Notes: generated from the letters alone by a model not told the origin. A DNA stretch of 64,000 bases from Streptomyces sp. S.PB5 (GCF_030403745.1 NZ_JAQMWP010000015.1:124001-188000); one strand, 5' to 3'; shown: positions 34,738 to 43,870, counted from the first letter of the stretch. Made by a program: numbers and translations.

Positions 34738-36177
34738 ATGAAGTCGTACGCCGCGGTCGACCTCGGCGCGTCCAGCGGACGTGTCATGGTCGGCCGCGTC
34801 GGCCCCGACAGCCTGGAGCTCGGCGAGGCACACCGGTTCGCGAACCGCCCGGTCCGCGTACCCGAGGGACTGCGCTGGGACATCCTTTCGCTGTACGGCG
34901 GTGTCCTGGACGGGCTCCGGGCGGCGGGGCAGGTGGACTCGGTCGGCATCGACAGCTGGGCCGTGGACTACGGGCTCCTGGACGGCGACGGGGTGCTCCT
35001 CGGCAATCCCGTGCACTACCGGGATTCCCGGACCGACGGGATCGCGGAGAAGGTCTGGGCGACCGTCCCGGCCGAGGAGCTGTACGCGGCCACCGGTCTC
35101 CAGTACGCGCCCTTCAACACGCTGTACCAGCTCACCGCCGCCCGCTCGACGGCTCAACTGAAGTGTGCCGAGCGGCTGTTGCTCATCCCCGACCTCCTCA
35201 CCCACTGGCTCACCGGGGAACAGGGCACCGAGATCACCAACGCCTCGACGACCCAGCTGATCGATCCCCGGACGCGCGACTGGTCGTACGACGTCGCCGC
35301 GCGGCTCGGGATCGACCTGGACCTGTTCGCGCCGTTGCGGCAGCCCGGTGACGCCGCCGGTGTGCTGCGGCCCGAGGTGCTGGAGGAGACCGGGCTCACC
35401 GGGCCCGTTCCGGTGACCGCCGTCGGGTCGCACGACACCGCGTCCGCCGTGGCCGCCGTACCGGCAGGTGAGGGTGAGCGGTTCGCGTACATCTGCACCG
35501 GGACCTGGTCGCTGGCCGGGCTAGAGCTGGACGCGCCCGTGCTGACCGAGGAGAGCCGGGCCGCCAACTTCACCAATGAGCTGGGGCTGGACGGCACGGT
35601 CCGCCATCTGCGGAACATCATGGGGCTGTGGCTGCTCCAGGAGTGCGTACGGGCCTGGGGCGAGCCGGAGTTGGGGGCGCTGCTGCTGGCGGCGGCGAAG
35701 GTGCCCGCGCTGCGGTCCGTGGTGGACGCGGGGGACGCGGCGTTCCTCGCGCCGGGACGGATGCCGGAACGGATCGCCGAGGCGTGCCGGGTCTCCGGGC
35801 AGCCCGTGCCCGGGTCGCCGGCCGAGATCACCCGGTGCATCCTCGACTCGCTCGCCCTCGCGCACCGCAGGGCCGTCGCCGACGCGCAGCGGATCGCCGG
35901 GCAGCCGGTCGATGTCGTGCACGTCGTCGGCGGCGGCACCCGTAACGCGCTCCTGTGCCAGCTGACCGCCGACGCCTGCGGGCTGCCGGTGGTGGCAGGC
36001 CCGTCGGAGGCCGCGGCCCTCGGGAACGTGCTGGTCCAGGCCCGGGCGCACGGACTGGTCGGCGACCTCGCGGACGGGCGGCGACTGCTCACCCGTACCC
36101 AGCCGTTGACCCGGTACAAGCCCCAAGGGGACACGGCACCCTGGCGCGAGGCGGAGGCCCGGCTCGCCGCACGGTGA
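34738..36177 (+). CDS. rhaB: Rhamnulokinase
   Basis: 479 residues from ATG 34738; GTG 34729, overlapping the previous stop, is an alternative. A FGGY-family kinase: AVDLGASSGRVMVG (phosphate 1), GIDSWAVDYGLLD (catalytic Asp), GSHDTASAVAAVP and VVGGGTRNALLCQLTAD. It phosphorylates L-rhamnulose to rhamnulose-1-phosphate, the substrate of the aldolase encoded just upstream. Confidence 0.93.
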   Translation: MKSYAAVDLGASSGRVMVGRVGPDSLELGEAHRFANRPVRVPEGLRWDILSLYGGVLDGLRAAGQVDSVGIDSWAVDYGLLDGDGVLLGNPVHYRDSRTDGIAEKVWATVPAEELYAATGLQYAPFNTLYQLTAARSTAQLKCAERLLLIPDLLTHWLTGEQGTEITNASTTQLIDPRTRDWSYDVAARLGIDLDLFAPLRQPGDAAGVLRPEVLEETGLTGPVPVTAVGSHDTASAVAAVPAGEGERFAYICTGTWSLAGLELDAPVLTEESRAANFTNELGLDGTVRHLRNIMGLWLLQECVRAWGEPELGALLLAAAKVPALRSVVDAGDAAFLAPGRMPERIAEACRVSGQPVPGSPAEITRCILDSLALAHRRAVADAQRIAGQPVDVVHVVGGGTRNALLCQLTADACGLPVVAGPSEAAALGNVLVQARAHGLVGDLADGRRLLTRTQPLTRYKPQGDTAPWREAEARLAAR

Positions 36178-36218
36178 GCGGGGTCTCCCGCCGGCCGCGG
36201 GTCCGCATTACCCTGCAC

Positions 36219-36236
36219 TCATCCGATGATCGATCA
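36219..36236. promoter_or_regulatory. Overlapping palindromes upstream of lutA
   Basis: TCATCCGATGA (36219-36229) and TGATCGATCA (36227-36236) overlap in the 71-bp gap between rhaB and lutA. They are candidates for a separate operator (GntR-type lactate regulators use short palindromes), which would allow lut expression apart from rhamnose. No regulator gene for it is in the window. Confidence 0.35.
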
Positions 36237-36248
36237 CAAGGAGCCGCG

Positions 36249-37004
36249 ATGCGTGTCGCTCTGTTCCTGACCTGCGTCAACGACACGCTCTATCCGGACA
36301 CCGGGCGCGCCGTGGTGAAACTGCTGACCAGACTGGGCGTCGAGGTCGACTTCCCGATGGCCCAGACCTGCTGCGGGCAGGCGCACTACAACACCGGGTA
36401 CCGCCATGAGGCGGAGCCGCTGGCCCGGCATTTCTCCGATGTATTCGGGGAGTACGAAGCCATCGTCACCCCGTCGGGATCGTGCGGGGCGATGGTGCGG
36501 GAGCTGTATCCGCGGATGGGTGAGCGGGCCCGTGCCGAGGGGCGCGGGGACACGCTCGCCGCGACTGTGGCGCCCGTGGTGCCGAAGACGTACGAGTTGA
36601 CGGAGTTCCTGGTGGACGTGCTCGGGGTCACCGACGTGGGCGCCTGCTACCCGCGCAAGGTGACCTACCACCCGACCTGTCACGGGCTGCGCGGTCTGGG
36701 GCTCGGTGAGCGGCCCCGGCGGCTGCTGCAGGCCGTGAAGGGGCTGGAGCTGGTCGAGTTGCCGGGGGCGGACGAGTGCTGCGGGTTCGGCGGCACCTTC
36801 GCGCTGAAGAACTCCGATGTGTCGGCGGCGATGGGCGCGGACAAGGTCCGCAACGCCGAGTCGACCGGTGCCGAGGTGCTGTGCGCGGCCGACAACTCCT
36901 GCCTCATGCACATCGGCGGGACCATGGCCCGGCTGAGCACGGACATGCGGCCGGTGCACATCGCGGAGATCCTGGCGAGCACGGAGGAGGAGCCGGCCGT
37001 ATGA
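36249..37004 (+). CDS. lutA: L-lactate utilization protein LutA (Cys-rich domain protein)
   Basis: 251 residues, ATG 36249 with AAGGAG 6 bp upstream. It has two CCG domains: TCCGQAHYNTGY near residue 40 and DECCGFGGTFALK near 177, each ligating an Fe-S cluster. LutA, LutB and LutC form the oxidase complex converting L-lactate to pyruvate. The stop overlaps the lutB start (ATGA). Placement behind the rhamnose genes supplies the next step for the lactate they release. Confidence 0.92.
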   Translation: MRVALFLTCVNDTLYPDTGRAVVKLLTRLGVEVDFPMAQTCCGQAHYNTGYRHEAEPLARHFSDVFGEYEAIVTPSGSCGAMVRELYPRMGERARAEGRGDTLAATVAPVVPKTYELTEFLVDVLGVTDVGACYPRKVTYHPTCHGLRGLGLGERPRRLLQAVKGLELVELPGADECCGFGGTFALKNSDVSAAMGADKVRNAESTGAEVLCAADNSCLMHIGGTMARLSTDMRPVHIAEILASTEEEPAV

Positions 37005-38494
37005 GCGGGACGTTCGTAGGGATGCCGGCCTTTCCCGAGGCCGCGCACGAGGCCGTGGGCAACAAGACCCTGCGGGGGAATCTGCGGCACGCCACGCACA
37101 CGATCCGCGCCAAGCGGGCGAAGGCCGTCGCCGAGGTCTCCGACTGGGCGGCACTGCGGGAGGCGGGCAAGCAGATCAAGGACCATACGCTCCGTCATCT
37201 CGACCGGTATCTCGTGCAGTTGGAGGAGTCGGTGACGGCGGCGGGCGGCATCGTCCACTGGGCCGCCGACGCCGACGAGGCCAACGAGATCGTGACGCAA
37301 CTGGTCAAGATGACCGGCGAGTCGGAGGTCGTCAAGGTCAAGTCGATGGCCACGCAGGAGATCGGGCTCAACGAGGCGCTGGAGGAGGCCGGCATCCGCG
37401 CCTACGAGACCGATCTCGCCGAGCTCATCGTGCAGTTGGGCAAGGACCGGCCCTCGCACATCCTCGTCCCGGCCATCCATCGCAACCGGGGCGAGATCAG
37501 GGACATCTTCGAGCGGGAGATGAGCGAGTGGGGGCGTCCGGCGCCCGAGGGGCTCACCGACACACCCGCCGAGCTCGCCGAGGCCGCCCGCCTCCACCTC
37601 CGTGAGAAGTTCCTGCGCGCCAAGGTCGGCGTCTCCGGCGCCAACTTCATGATCGCCGAGACGGGCACGCTGGTGGTCGTGGAGTCCGAGGGCAACGGGC
37701 GCATGTGTCTGACCCTGCCCGAGACACTGATCTCGGTCGTCGGCATCGAGAAGGTCCTGCCGACCTGGCAGGACCTGGAGGTCTTCCTCCAGACCCTCCC
37801 CCGGTCGTCGACCGCCGAGCGTATGAACCCCTACACCTCGATGTGGACGGGCACGAGGGACGGCAGCGCCGGGGAAGGGGACGGGCCGCAGAACTTCCAC
37901 CTCGTGCTGATCGACAACGGCCGCACCGACACCCTCGCCGACGAGGTCGGCCGTCAGGCCCTGCGCTGCATCCGCTGCTCGGCGTGTCTGAACGTCTGCC
38001 CGGTGTACGAGCGGGCCGGCGGCCACGCCTACGGCTCGGTCTATCCCGGCCCGATCGGTGCCATCCTCAGCCCTCAGCTCCGGGGCACCGCAAGCGAGAT
38101 CGACGCGTCCCTGCCGTACGCGTCCTCACTGTGCGGGGCCTGCTACGAGGTGTGCCCGGTCGCCATCGACATCCCCGAGGTGCTGGTGCATCTGCGCGAG
38201 CGGGTCGTCCAGGGCGGGCCGGTGATCCGGGAGGGCAACAAGGTCGTGCTGAAGCCGGCCAAGGGACATGCCGCCGAGCGGGCGGCGATGCGTGCGGCAC
38301 GCTGGGCGTTCGCCCACCCCGGCGCCCTGCGCGCCGGTCAGCGGCTCGCCTCGCGGACGCGTCGTCTCCATCCGCGTACGCTGCCGGGTCCCGGCAAGGC
38401 GTGGAGCGGTACCCGGGAGCTGCCGGCGGTGCCGGCGGAGCCGTTCCGGGACTGGTGGCAGCGGACCGACGGCGGGAAGGACGGCGCCGAGTGA
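37001..38494 (+). CDS. lutB: L-lactate utilization iron-sulfur protein LutB
   Basis: 497 residues. The N-terminal LUD domain (about 60-300, KVGVSGANFMIAETGTLVVV) is followed by a ferredoxin-type pair of 4Fe-4S motifs: CIRCSACLNVCPVYE and CGACYEVCPVAID. The C-terminal tail carries the usual DUF3390-like extension ending in FRDWWQR. It is the electron-transfer subunit of the lactate oxidation complex. Both ends overlap neighbours (ATGA with lutA, GTGA with lutC). Confidence 0.92.
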   Translation: MSGTFVGMPAFPEAAHEAVGNKTLRGNLRHATHTIRAKRAKAVAEVSDWAALREAGKQIKDHTLRHLDRYLVQLEESVTAAGGIVHWAADADEANEIVTQLVKMTGESEVVKVKSMATQEIGLNEALEEAGIRAYETDLAELIVQLGKDRPSHILVPAIHRNRGEIRDIFEREMSEWGRPAPEGLTDTPAELAEAARLHLREKFLRAKVGVSGANFMIAETGTLVVVESEGNGRMCLTLPETLISVVGIEKVLPTWQDLEVFLQTLPRSSTAERMNPYTSMWTGTRDGSAGEGDGPQNFHLVLIDNGRTDTLADEVGRQALRCIRCSACLNVCPVYERAGGHAYGSVYPGPIGAILSPQLRGTASEIDASLPYASSLCGACYEVCPVAIDIPEVLVHLRERVVQGGPVIREGNKVVLKPAKGHAAERAAMRAARWAFAHPGALRAGQRLASRTRRLHPRTLPGPGKAWSGTRELPAVPAEPFRDWWQRTDGGKDGAE

Positions 38495-39147
38495 GCAGCA
38501 GGGAACGGATTCTGGGCCGGGTGCGGCGCGCGCTGGCGGACGTGCCGCGCGACGACGCCCCCATCGAGCGCGCCTATCTGCGCGAGCACGGCGCTCGCAG
38601 CGTGGCGGAGACGACCGCTCTGCTGGCCGAGAATCTCGCCGACTACCGGGCGCTCGTGCACCGTTGCACCGCCGGGGACCTGGCCGTGACCATCGCGGGG
38701 ATGCTGGCCGCCCGGGGTTCGAGGACGGTTCTCGTCCCGCCGGGTCTCGAGCCGTCATGGCTCGCGGAGGCCGAGGCCGAGCAGGTGCCGGACCGGATCG
38801 AGAGCACCCCGCACGAGCTGGACGGGATCGACAGCGTGGTCACGGCGTGCGCGGTGGCCGTCGCGGAGACGGGGACGATCGTGCTCGACGGCTCACCCGA
38901 TCAGGGCCGCCGCCGCATCACCCTCGTCCCCGACCACCACATCTGTGTCGTGCGGGTTCCCGAGCAGGTCGTCTCCTCCGTGCCGCAGGCCCTCGAACGC
39001 CTCGACCCGGCCCGCCCGTTGACCTGGATCTCCGGCCCTTCGGCGACCAGTGACATCGAGCTGGACCGGGTCGAGGGGGTGCACGGCCCGCGCACCCTTG
39101 AGGTGGTGCTGGTGGGCGATCAGTCGAGCGAGGACGTCAACTCGTAG
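38491..39147 (+). CDS. lutC: L-lactate utilization protein LutC (LUD domain)
   Basis: 218 residues from GTG 38491 in a GTGA overlap with lutB. It is a single LUD domain: ITACAVAVAETGTIVLDGS and LVPDHHICVV are the conserved core. Its 3' end overlaps the convergent rhamnosidase gene by 28 bp, so the two messages are complementary there. Confidence 0.9.
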   Translation: MSSRERILGRVRRALADVPRDDAPIERAYLREHGARSVAETTALLAENLADYRALVHRCTAGDLAVTIAGMLAARGSRTVLVPPGLEPSWLAEAEAEQVPDRIESTPHELDGIDSVVTACAVAVAETGTIVLDGSPDQGRRRITLVPDHHICVVRVPEQVVSSVPQALERLDPARPLTWISGPSATSDIELDRVEGVHGPRTLEVVLVGDQSSEDVNS

Positions 39148-42100
39148 TGGCCGGAGGGGAGTCGGTAGGAGGCGATGCCGTCCGCGAAGCCGAGGTACTC
39201 CACGCCCCTGACGCGTGACAGGGGTGTCCGGCCCTCGCGGACGGTGTCGGGGTCGGTGGTGGGGATGCGCAGGGTGGCCGTGCTGTTGGCGGGGATCGTG
39301 GCCCGGTAGGCCAGTTCGCTGTCGTCGGCCGTCCACGCGCTGACGATCTCCCCGTACGGCGACAGGTGCGAGCCGGTCACGCGGGTGATCCTGCCCGTCG
39401 GGTCGAGGTGCGGGCCCAGGAAGAAGTGCTTGAAGCCCGGGTGGGCCGGGTCCCTGGCGATGCCGGCCACGCTCTCGTACATCCACTCCATGATCGCTCC
39501 GTAGGAGTAGTGGTTGAACGAGTTCATGGCCACCGGCCCGAAGCCGTCCTCCTCGGAGTACGAGTTCCAGCGCTCCCAGATGGTGGTGGCGCCGTTCTTC
39601 ACCGAGTACAGCCAGGACGGCATGGCGTCCTGGTGGAGGAGTTCGTAGGCGAGGTCGGCGCGGCCCTCGTCGGTGAGGACCGGGGCGAGCACGTTCACGC
39701 CGAGGAAGCCGACGGCGAGGGTGTTCGCCGGGTAGTGGACGCGGGTGCTGTCGGGGTGGGCGGCCTTGTAGGCCTCGTCGTTGCCGATGTTGTCGGCGAG
39801 CAGGGTGACGAGTTCGCGGCGCTGGGCCTCGGTGTCGTAGAAGCCGAGTTTGAGGGCCCACAGAAGGGCGGTCTGGCTGTCGTCCTCGGTCCTGCGCGGG
39901 CTGTCGCCGGGGGTTGGGGGCGGCTCGCCGAGGCTGGAGCGCAGGGTGAGGGTGCCGCCCTCGGTGACCAGGTACTTGGTGACGAACGCGCGTTTGACAT
40001 GGGCGAAGAGCTCCTCGTACGCGCGGGCCTCCTCGGTCCGGCCGGTGGCCTGTGCCATGCCGGCCATGAGGTGTGCGCTGTATCCGTAGTAGACGTCGCT
40101 CATGAGCTGGGTGCTGGTGTCCTGGAAGGCCAGCCAGTCGCCGAAGACGGCGCCCTGTCCGGCGTAGGTGTCGCCGGTGCGTGCGTGGATCCAGTCCAGG
40201 TATGCGGTCATCGCCGTCCAGCTGCGGTCGATGACGGTGGTGTCCCCGGACATCTGCCACACCGTCCAGGGCACGACCACTCCGCAGTCGGCCCAACCGC
40301 TCGCCGGGATCGGCTGGTTGTAGCGGGCGCCGGGGGCGATCCAGGTGAACTGGGCGCCGTCCGCGCCGTAGATGCGCTGTGAGTCGATCAGCGATTCCTG
40401 GAAGTGGCTGAGGAAACTGACCGCGTCGGCGTTGTAGAGTCCGGCGGCCGAGAAGAGCTGGGTGTCGCCGGTCCAGCCGCAGCGTTCGTCGCGCTGCGGG
40501 CAGTCGGTGGGCACCCACAGGTAGTTGCCGCGCTGGCCCCAACGGACGTTGCTGATCAGCTGGTTGATGTCGGCGTCGTCGGTGGTGACGGTGCCGATGT
40601 CGCGGATCGCGGAGGTGGCGACGCGGCCGGTGAACTCGGTGAGGGTGACGGTGTCGGTGGTGGTGACGGAGACGTAGCGGAAGCCGTAGAAGGTCAGGGA
40701 GTCCTGGTGGGTCTCGCCGTCCGGGTCGCCCTTGAGGAGGTAAGTGCTGGTGGCCTTGGCCGTGCGGAGGTTGGCCCGGTAGACGGAGCCTTCGGGCCCG
40801 TCCGCGCCTTCGCTGGTGTCGTTGAGCATCTCGCCCGGCTTGAAGGCGACCTGGGCGCCTTCGGGGCCGCGGAGGGTGTAGCGGGGGACGCCGACCAGGT
40901 TCTGGCCGAGGTCGATGACGGCGGTCTCGCCCGGGTGGAGGGTGACGGGGAGGGTGGCTGGGCGGCTCTCGTGGAAGCCCTCGTCGTGGACGGTGACCGA
41001 CTCCGGCCCACGGTCCCACTCGGGCATCAGCCGGGCGGACTCGCCGGGGTAGGCGACGAGCCGGGTGTCCGGGAAGCGCTCGGTGAAGTCGTGCTCCTCC
41101 GTGCCGGGCCAGTCCGAGGCGTCGAAGCCGCTCGTGGTCCAGCCCGGAATCTCCCGGCGGGCATCGTAGGTCTGGCCGTCGTAGATGTCGTCGGCGCGGT
41201 AGGGGCCGGAGTCGGTGGCCTTCCAGTCGTCGCCGGGGGCGGTCACCACGGTCTGGGTCGAGCCGTCGGTGTACCGGATCAGGAGCCTGGCCTTGAGGGC
41301 GAGCCGGTCACCGTCCTGCGAGTAGTACGAACTGCCGTCCGACACACGGCTGTTGAACCAGCCGTTGCCCAGCACCGCCGCGAGCGTGATCCGCCGCTCG
41401 CCCGCCACCAGGCCGGTGACGTCGTAGGAGAAGTAGTCGATCCGGGCGTCGTAGTTGGTCCAGCCGGGGGTGAGCAGTTCGAGGGTGGTCTCCTTGCCCT
41501 GCGGTACCTGGACCCGGCGGCCGTTGATGTAGGCGTCGTACACACCGAGGGCGGAGATGTAGAGCCGGGCGTCCCTGACCCGCCCCGGCCGGAGGGCGGT
41601 CTCGGTGCGCAGCAGGGGGGCGCCCTCGCTGTTCGGCGCCTTGCCCGCCATGGTGATCCAGCGGGCGCCGTCCCATCCGGTGACGCCGTCGGTGCTCAGC
41701 AGGCCCGTCTCGAAGTGGGCGATGGGGGTGCCGGGGAGGGCGCGGCCGTTCTCGTCCCAGACGCGGACCGTCCAGTGGTAGCGGGTGGAGGGACGCAGGT
41801 CCTCGCCGTCGTAGCGGATCGCGACGGACTCGGCGGAGGTGACGCGGCCGCTGTCCCAGACATCCGCCTGTCCCCGGGCGAGGCGTCCGGGCGAGGAGGC
41901 GACCAGGATGCGGTACGCCGTCTGGCGGCGGCCGCGGGCCGAGGACGCGGTGCGCCAACCGAACCTCGGGCGGTCGGCGTCCACGCCGAGCGGGTCCGTG
42001 CGGTGCTCGACCGTGAGTCCCTCGACGGCGGTGCGGTCGCCGACGGGTGCCGCGGCGGCCGCCCCGGCTCCGCCGCTACCGCCGGCGACGGCCACCGGCA

Positions 42101-42176
42101 CGGCGCCCAGGGCGGTGGTGAGGACTGTTCTGCGGCGCACTGTCCTGCCGTTCGTGCTGTCGACTCCGTCGGTCAT
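39120..42176 (-). CDS. Secreted alpha-L-rhamnosidase (GH78)
   Basis: 1018 residues. An N-terminal twin-arginine-like leader (RRRTVLTTALGAVPVAVAGG) precedes the GH78 domains in their usual order: an Ig-like N-domain, the carbohydrate-binding-like region (VRDARLYISALGVYDAYING near 195-215), then the (alpha/alpha)6 catalytic barrel. The barrel has CPQRDERCGWTGDTQLFSAA (general acid Asp) and TTIWERWNSY (general base Glu), and ends in a beta domain (SRVRGVEYLGFADG). It releases terminal rhamnose outside the cell for the importer. Operator-like palindromes lie upstream, suggesting the same LacI control. Confidence 0.92.
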   Translation of the reverse strand: MTDGVDSTNGRTVRRRTVLTTALGAVPVAVAGGSGGAGAAAAAPVGDRTAVEGLTVEHRTDPLGVDADRPRFGWRTASSARGRRQTAYRILVASSPGRLARGQADVWDSGRVTSAESVAIRYDGEDLRPSTRYHWTVRVWDENGRALPGTPIAHFETGLLSTDGVTGWDGARWITMAGKAPNSEGAPLLRTETALRPGRVRDARLYISALGVYDAYINGRRVQVPQGKETTLELLTPGWTNYDARIDYFSYDVTGLVAGERRITLAAVLGNGWFNSRVSDGSSYYSQDGDRLALKARLLIRYTDGSTQTVVTAPGDDWKATDSGPYRADDIYDGQTYDARREIPGWTTSGFDASDWPGTEEHDFTERFPDTRLVAYPGESARLMPEWDRGPESVTVHDEGFHESRPATLPVTLHPGETAVIDLGQNLVGVPRYTLRGPEGAQVAFKPGEMLNDTSEGADGPEGSVYRANLRTAKATSTYLLKGDPDGETHQDSLTFYGFRYVSVTTTDTVTLTEFTGRVATSAIRDIGTVTTDDADINQLISNVRWGQRGNYLWVPTDCPQRDERCGWTGDTQLFSAAGLYNADAVSFLSHFQESLIDSQRIYGADGAQFTWIAPGARYNQPIPASGWADCGVVVPWTVWQMSGDTTVIDRSWTAMTAYLDWIHARTGDTYAGQGAVFGDWLAFQDTSTQLMSDVYYGYSAHLMAGMAQATGRTEEARAYEELFAHVKRAFVTKYLVTEGGTLTLRSSLGEPPPTPGDSPRRTEDDSQTALLWALKLGFYDTEAQRRELVTLLADNIGNDEAYKAAHPDSTRVHYPANTLAVGFLGVNVLAPVLTDEGRADLAYELLHQDAMPSWLYSVKNGATTIWERWNSYSEEDGFGPVAMNSFNHYSYGAIMEWMYESVAGIARDPAHPGFKHFFLGPHLDPTGRITRVTGSHLSPYGEIVSAWTADDSELAYRATIPANSTATLRIPTTDPDTVREGRTPLSRVRGVEYLGFADGIASYRLPSGHYELTSSLD

Positions 42177-42203
42177 GCCGTGGTCCCTTCGGCTGCTCGG
42201 AGT

Positions 42204-42215
42204 TGTATCGATTCA
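42204..42215. promoter_or_regulatory. Candidate rha operator 3
   Basis: TGTATCGATTCA, 27 bp upstream of the rhamnosidase start on the minus strand. It matches the rhaI site TGAATCGTTTCA at most positions, including the central ATCG. Confidence 0.5.
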
Positions 42216-42288
42216 GCCCATCGGCAGTTGAAGTTAGTGGCCCACTGCAAGCGTGTCTACCGCCTCGACAGGGAGAGTTTCCCGCTTT

Positions 42289-42312
42289 CCGATTGAAACA
42301 GTTCAAAATCGG
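42289..42312. promoter_or_regulatory. Inverted repeat upstream of the rhamnosidase
   Basis: CCGATTGAA and TTCAAAATCGG form imperfect arms around ACAG, with TTGAA/TTCAA at the core. It lies 112 bp upstream of the rhamnosidase start and is A/T-rich relative to its surroundings. It could be a further LacI-type site. Confidence 0.4.
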
Positions 42313-42507
42313 AATCCGGCCTTCACCAGCCGGTGGGACCTGCCTGGAGGGCGCCACGTCACGCGCGCCGTCGTCGTCCTGAACGACGCGGGCGAACCGC
42401 ACGGTGTCGAGGTCGGTGGACGCACAGCCGAACTGGCGCGCGGAGCCGACATACGAAGGGCGGAGAGTTCATCAACTCCCCGCCACTGTCAACCTATAGC
42501 GCACCGG

Positions 42508-42527
42508 GGGGCTTGCCACAAGGCCCC
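42508..42527. promoter_or_regulatory. Rifamycin-associated element (RAE)-like inverted repeat
   Basis: GGGGCTTGCCACAAGGCCCC at 42508-42527 matches, from memory, the conserved RAE found upstream of rifamycin-inactivating genes in actinobacteria (pattern GGGGCTTGC-N2-CAAGGCCCC). It is extended by two more G/C pairs. A -10-like TATAGC lies just upstream (42495-42500), and the glycosyltransferase GTG start lies 58 bp downstream. Confidence 0.8.
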
Positions 42528-42585
42528 CCATGTGCCGCAGAATCTCCGGCCTGACCGCCTGGACCAGCGGAAACGGGAGCTTGCA

Positions 42586-43821
42586 GTGCGTGTGTTGCTG
42601 ATGGCGTACGGATCGCGTGGGGACATCGAACCGCTGGCGGGGCTGGCGGCGGCGTTGCGGGAGCCGGGGGTGGAGGTGCGGGCGTGCGTCCCTCCGGACG
42701 AGGAGCTCGCGGCGCTGCTGACCGGTGCCGGGGCGGAGGTGGTGCCGTTCGGCTCGTCGGTGCGGGCGCTGGTGACGGGGGCGCGGGGGCCGTCCCCCGA
42801 TCTCGCGTTCGAGGTCGCGGCCGAGTTGGTCGCGGGTCATTTCGGGGAGGTCGCCGCGGCGGCCGAGGGGTGTGACGCGCTGCTGGCGACCGGCCTGATG
42901 CCGGCCGGCGCGCGGTCGGTGGCCGAGCATCTGGGCATCCCCTACGTGCTCGCCTGCTTCCACCCGTGCGGGCTGCCTTCGTCCCACTTCCCGCCGCTGG
43001 CCCGGCCGGGCAAGCCCAACCCGCCGGGCGTGACCGACCTCAAGGAGCTGTGGCGCCTGGACGCGGAGCGGGTGAACGCGCTGTACGGCGGGCCTCTCAA
43101 CACCCATCGGGCCGCCCTCGGGATGCCGCCGGTGGACAACGTCCGCGACCACGTCCTCACCGAGACGCCGTGGCTGGCGGCGGACCCGGCGCTGGGCCCG
43201 TGGCAGGAGATGACGGACCTCGACCTGGTGCCGACCGGTGCGTGGATCCGGCCGGACGACCGGCCCCTCCCGGCCGGGCTGGAGGCGTTCCTGGAGGCGG
43301 GTGCGCCGCCGGTGTACGTGGGGTTCGGCAGCATGGCCATGCAGGCCGCGAGCGATGTCGCCCCGGTGGCGGTCGAGGCCGTGCGCGCGCAGGGCCGCCG
43401 GGTGCTGCTGGGGCGCGGCTGGGCCGATCTGACGCTGATCGACGGGCAGGACGACTGCTTCGCCGTCGGCGAGGTCAACCACCAGGCGCTCTTCCCCCGG
43501 GTCGCCGCCGTCGTCCACCACGGTGGCGCCGGTACGACGGCGACGGCCGCGCGGGCGGGCGCTCCGCAGGTGATCGTGCCGCAGGTCGCGGACCAGCCGC
43601 TCTGGGCGGCCCGGGTGGCGGAGCTGGGCATCGGCGCGGCGCACGACGGCCCGAAGCCGGACGTCACGTCCCTGTCGGCCGCGCTGGAGACGGCGCTGTC
43701 CCCGCAGACCCGCGAGCGTGCCGAGGCCGTGGCGGCCACGATGCGCGCCGACGGGGCGATGGTCGCCGCGAGGCTGCTGATCGACGAGATCGGCCGGGGA
43801 GGGCCGAGCGTGCCCGCGTGA
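42586..43821 (+). CDS. UDP-glycosyltransferase, probable rifamycin-inactivating (Rgt-like)
   Basis: 411 residues from GTG 42586 (GGGAG 7 bp upstream). It is a GT-B fold macrolide/glycopeptide-type glycosyltransferase. The N-terminal acceptor domain begins VLLMAYGSRGDIEPL. The C-terminal donor domain has VYVGFGSMAMQ and the nucleotide-sugar motif FPRVAAVVHHGGAGTT (about 303-318) with PQVADQPLWA. Enzymes of this shape glycosylate macrolides, glycopeptides or rifamycins. The RAE-like site ahead of it points to rifamycin (rifampin C23 glucosylation by Rgt is the known precedent). Without that site, substrate assignment would be open. Confidence 0.82.
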   Translation: MRVLLMAYGSRGDIEPLAGLAAALREPGVEVRACVPPDEELAALLTGAGAEVVPFGSSVRALVTGARGPSPDLAFEVAAELVAGHFGEVAAAAEGCDALLATGLMPAGARSVAEHLGIPYVLACFHPCGLPSSHFPPLARPGKPNPPGVTDLKELWRLDAERVNALYGGPLNTHRAALGMPPVDNVRDHVLTETPWLAADPALGPWQEMTDLDLVPTGAWIRPDDRPLPAGLEAFLEAGAPPVYVGFGSMAMQAASDVAPVAVEAVRAQGRRVLLGRGWADLTLIDGQDDCFAVGEVNHQALFPRVAAVVHHGGAGTTATAARAGAPQVIVPQVADQPLWAARVAELGIGAAHDGPKPDVTSLSAALETALSPQTRERAEAVAATMRADGAMVAARLLIDEIGRGGPSVPA

Positions 43822-43870
43822 GGGCCGTCGGTGCCGGGCCGTTGTCAGTGGCGCGTCCTAGGCTCGGGGC

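Noticed and set aside
40404..42296. 630-codon plus-strand frame opposite the rhamnosidase
   Set aside because: Antisense shadow rich in Val/Gly/Glu; the minus frame is a clear GH78 enzyme.
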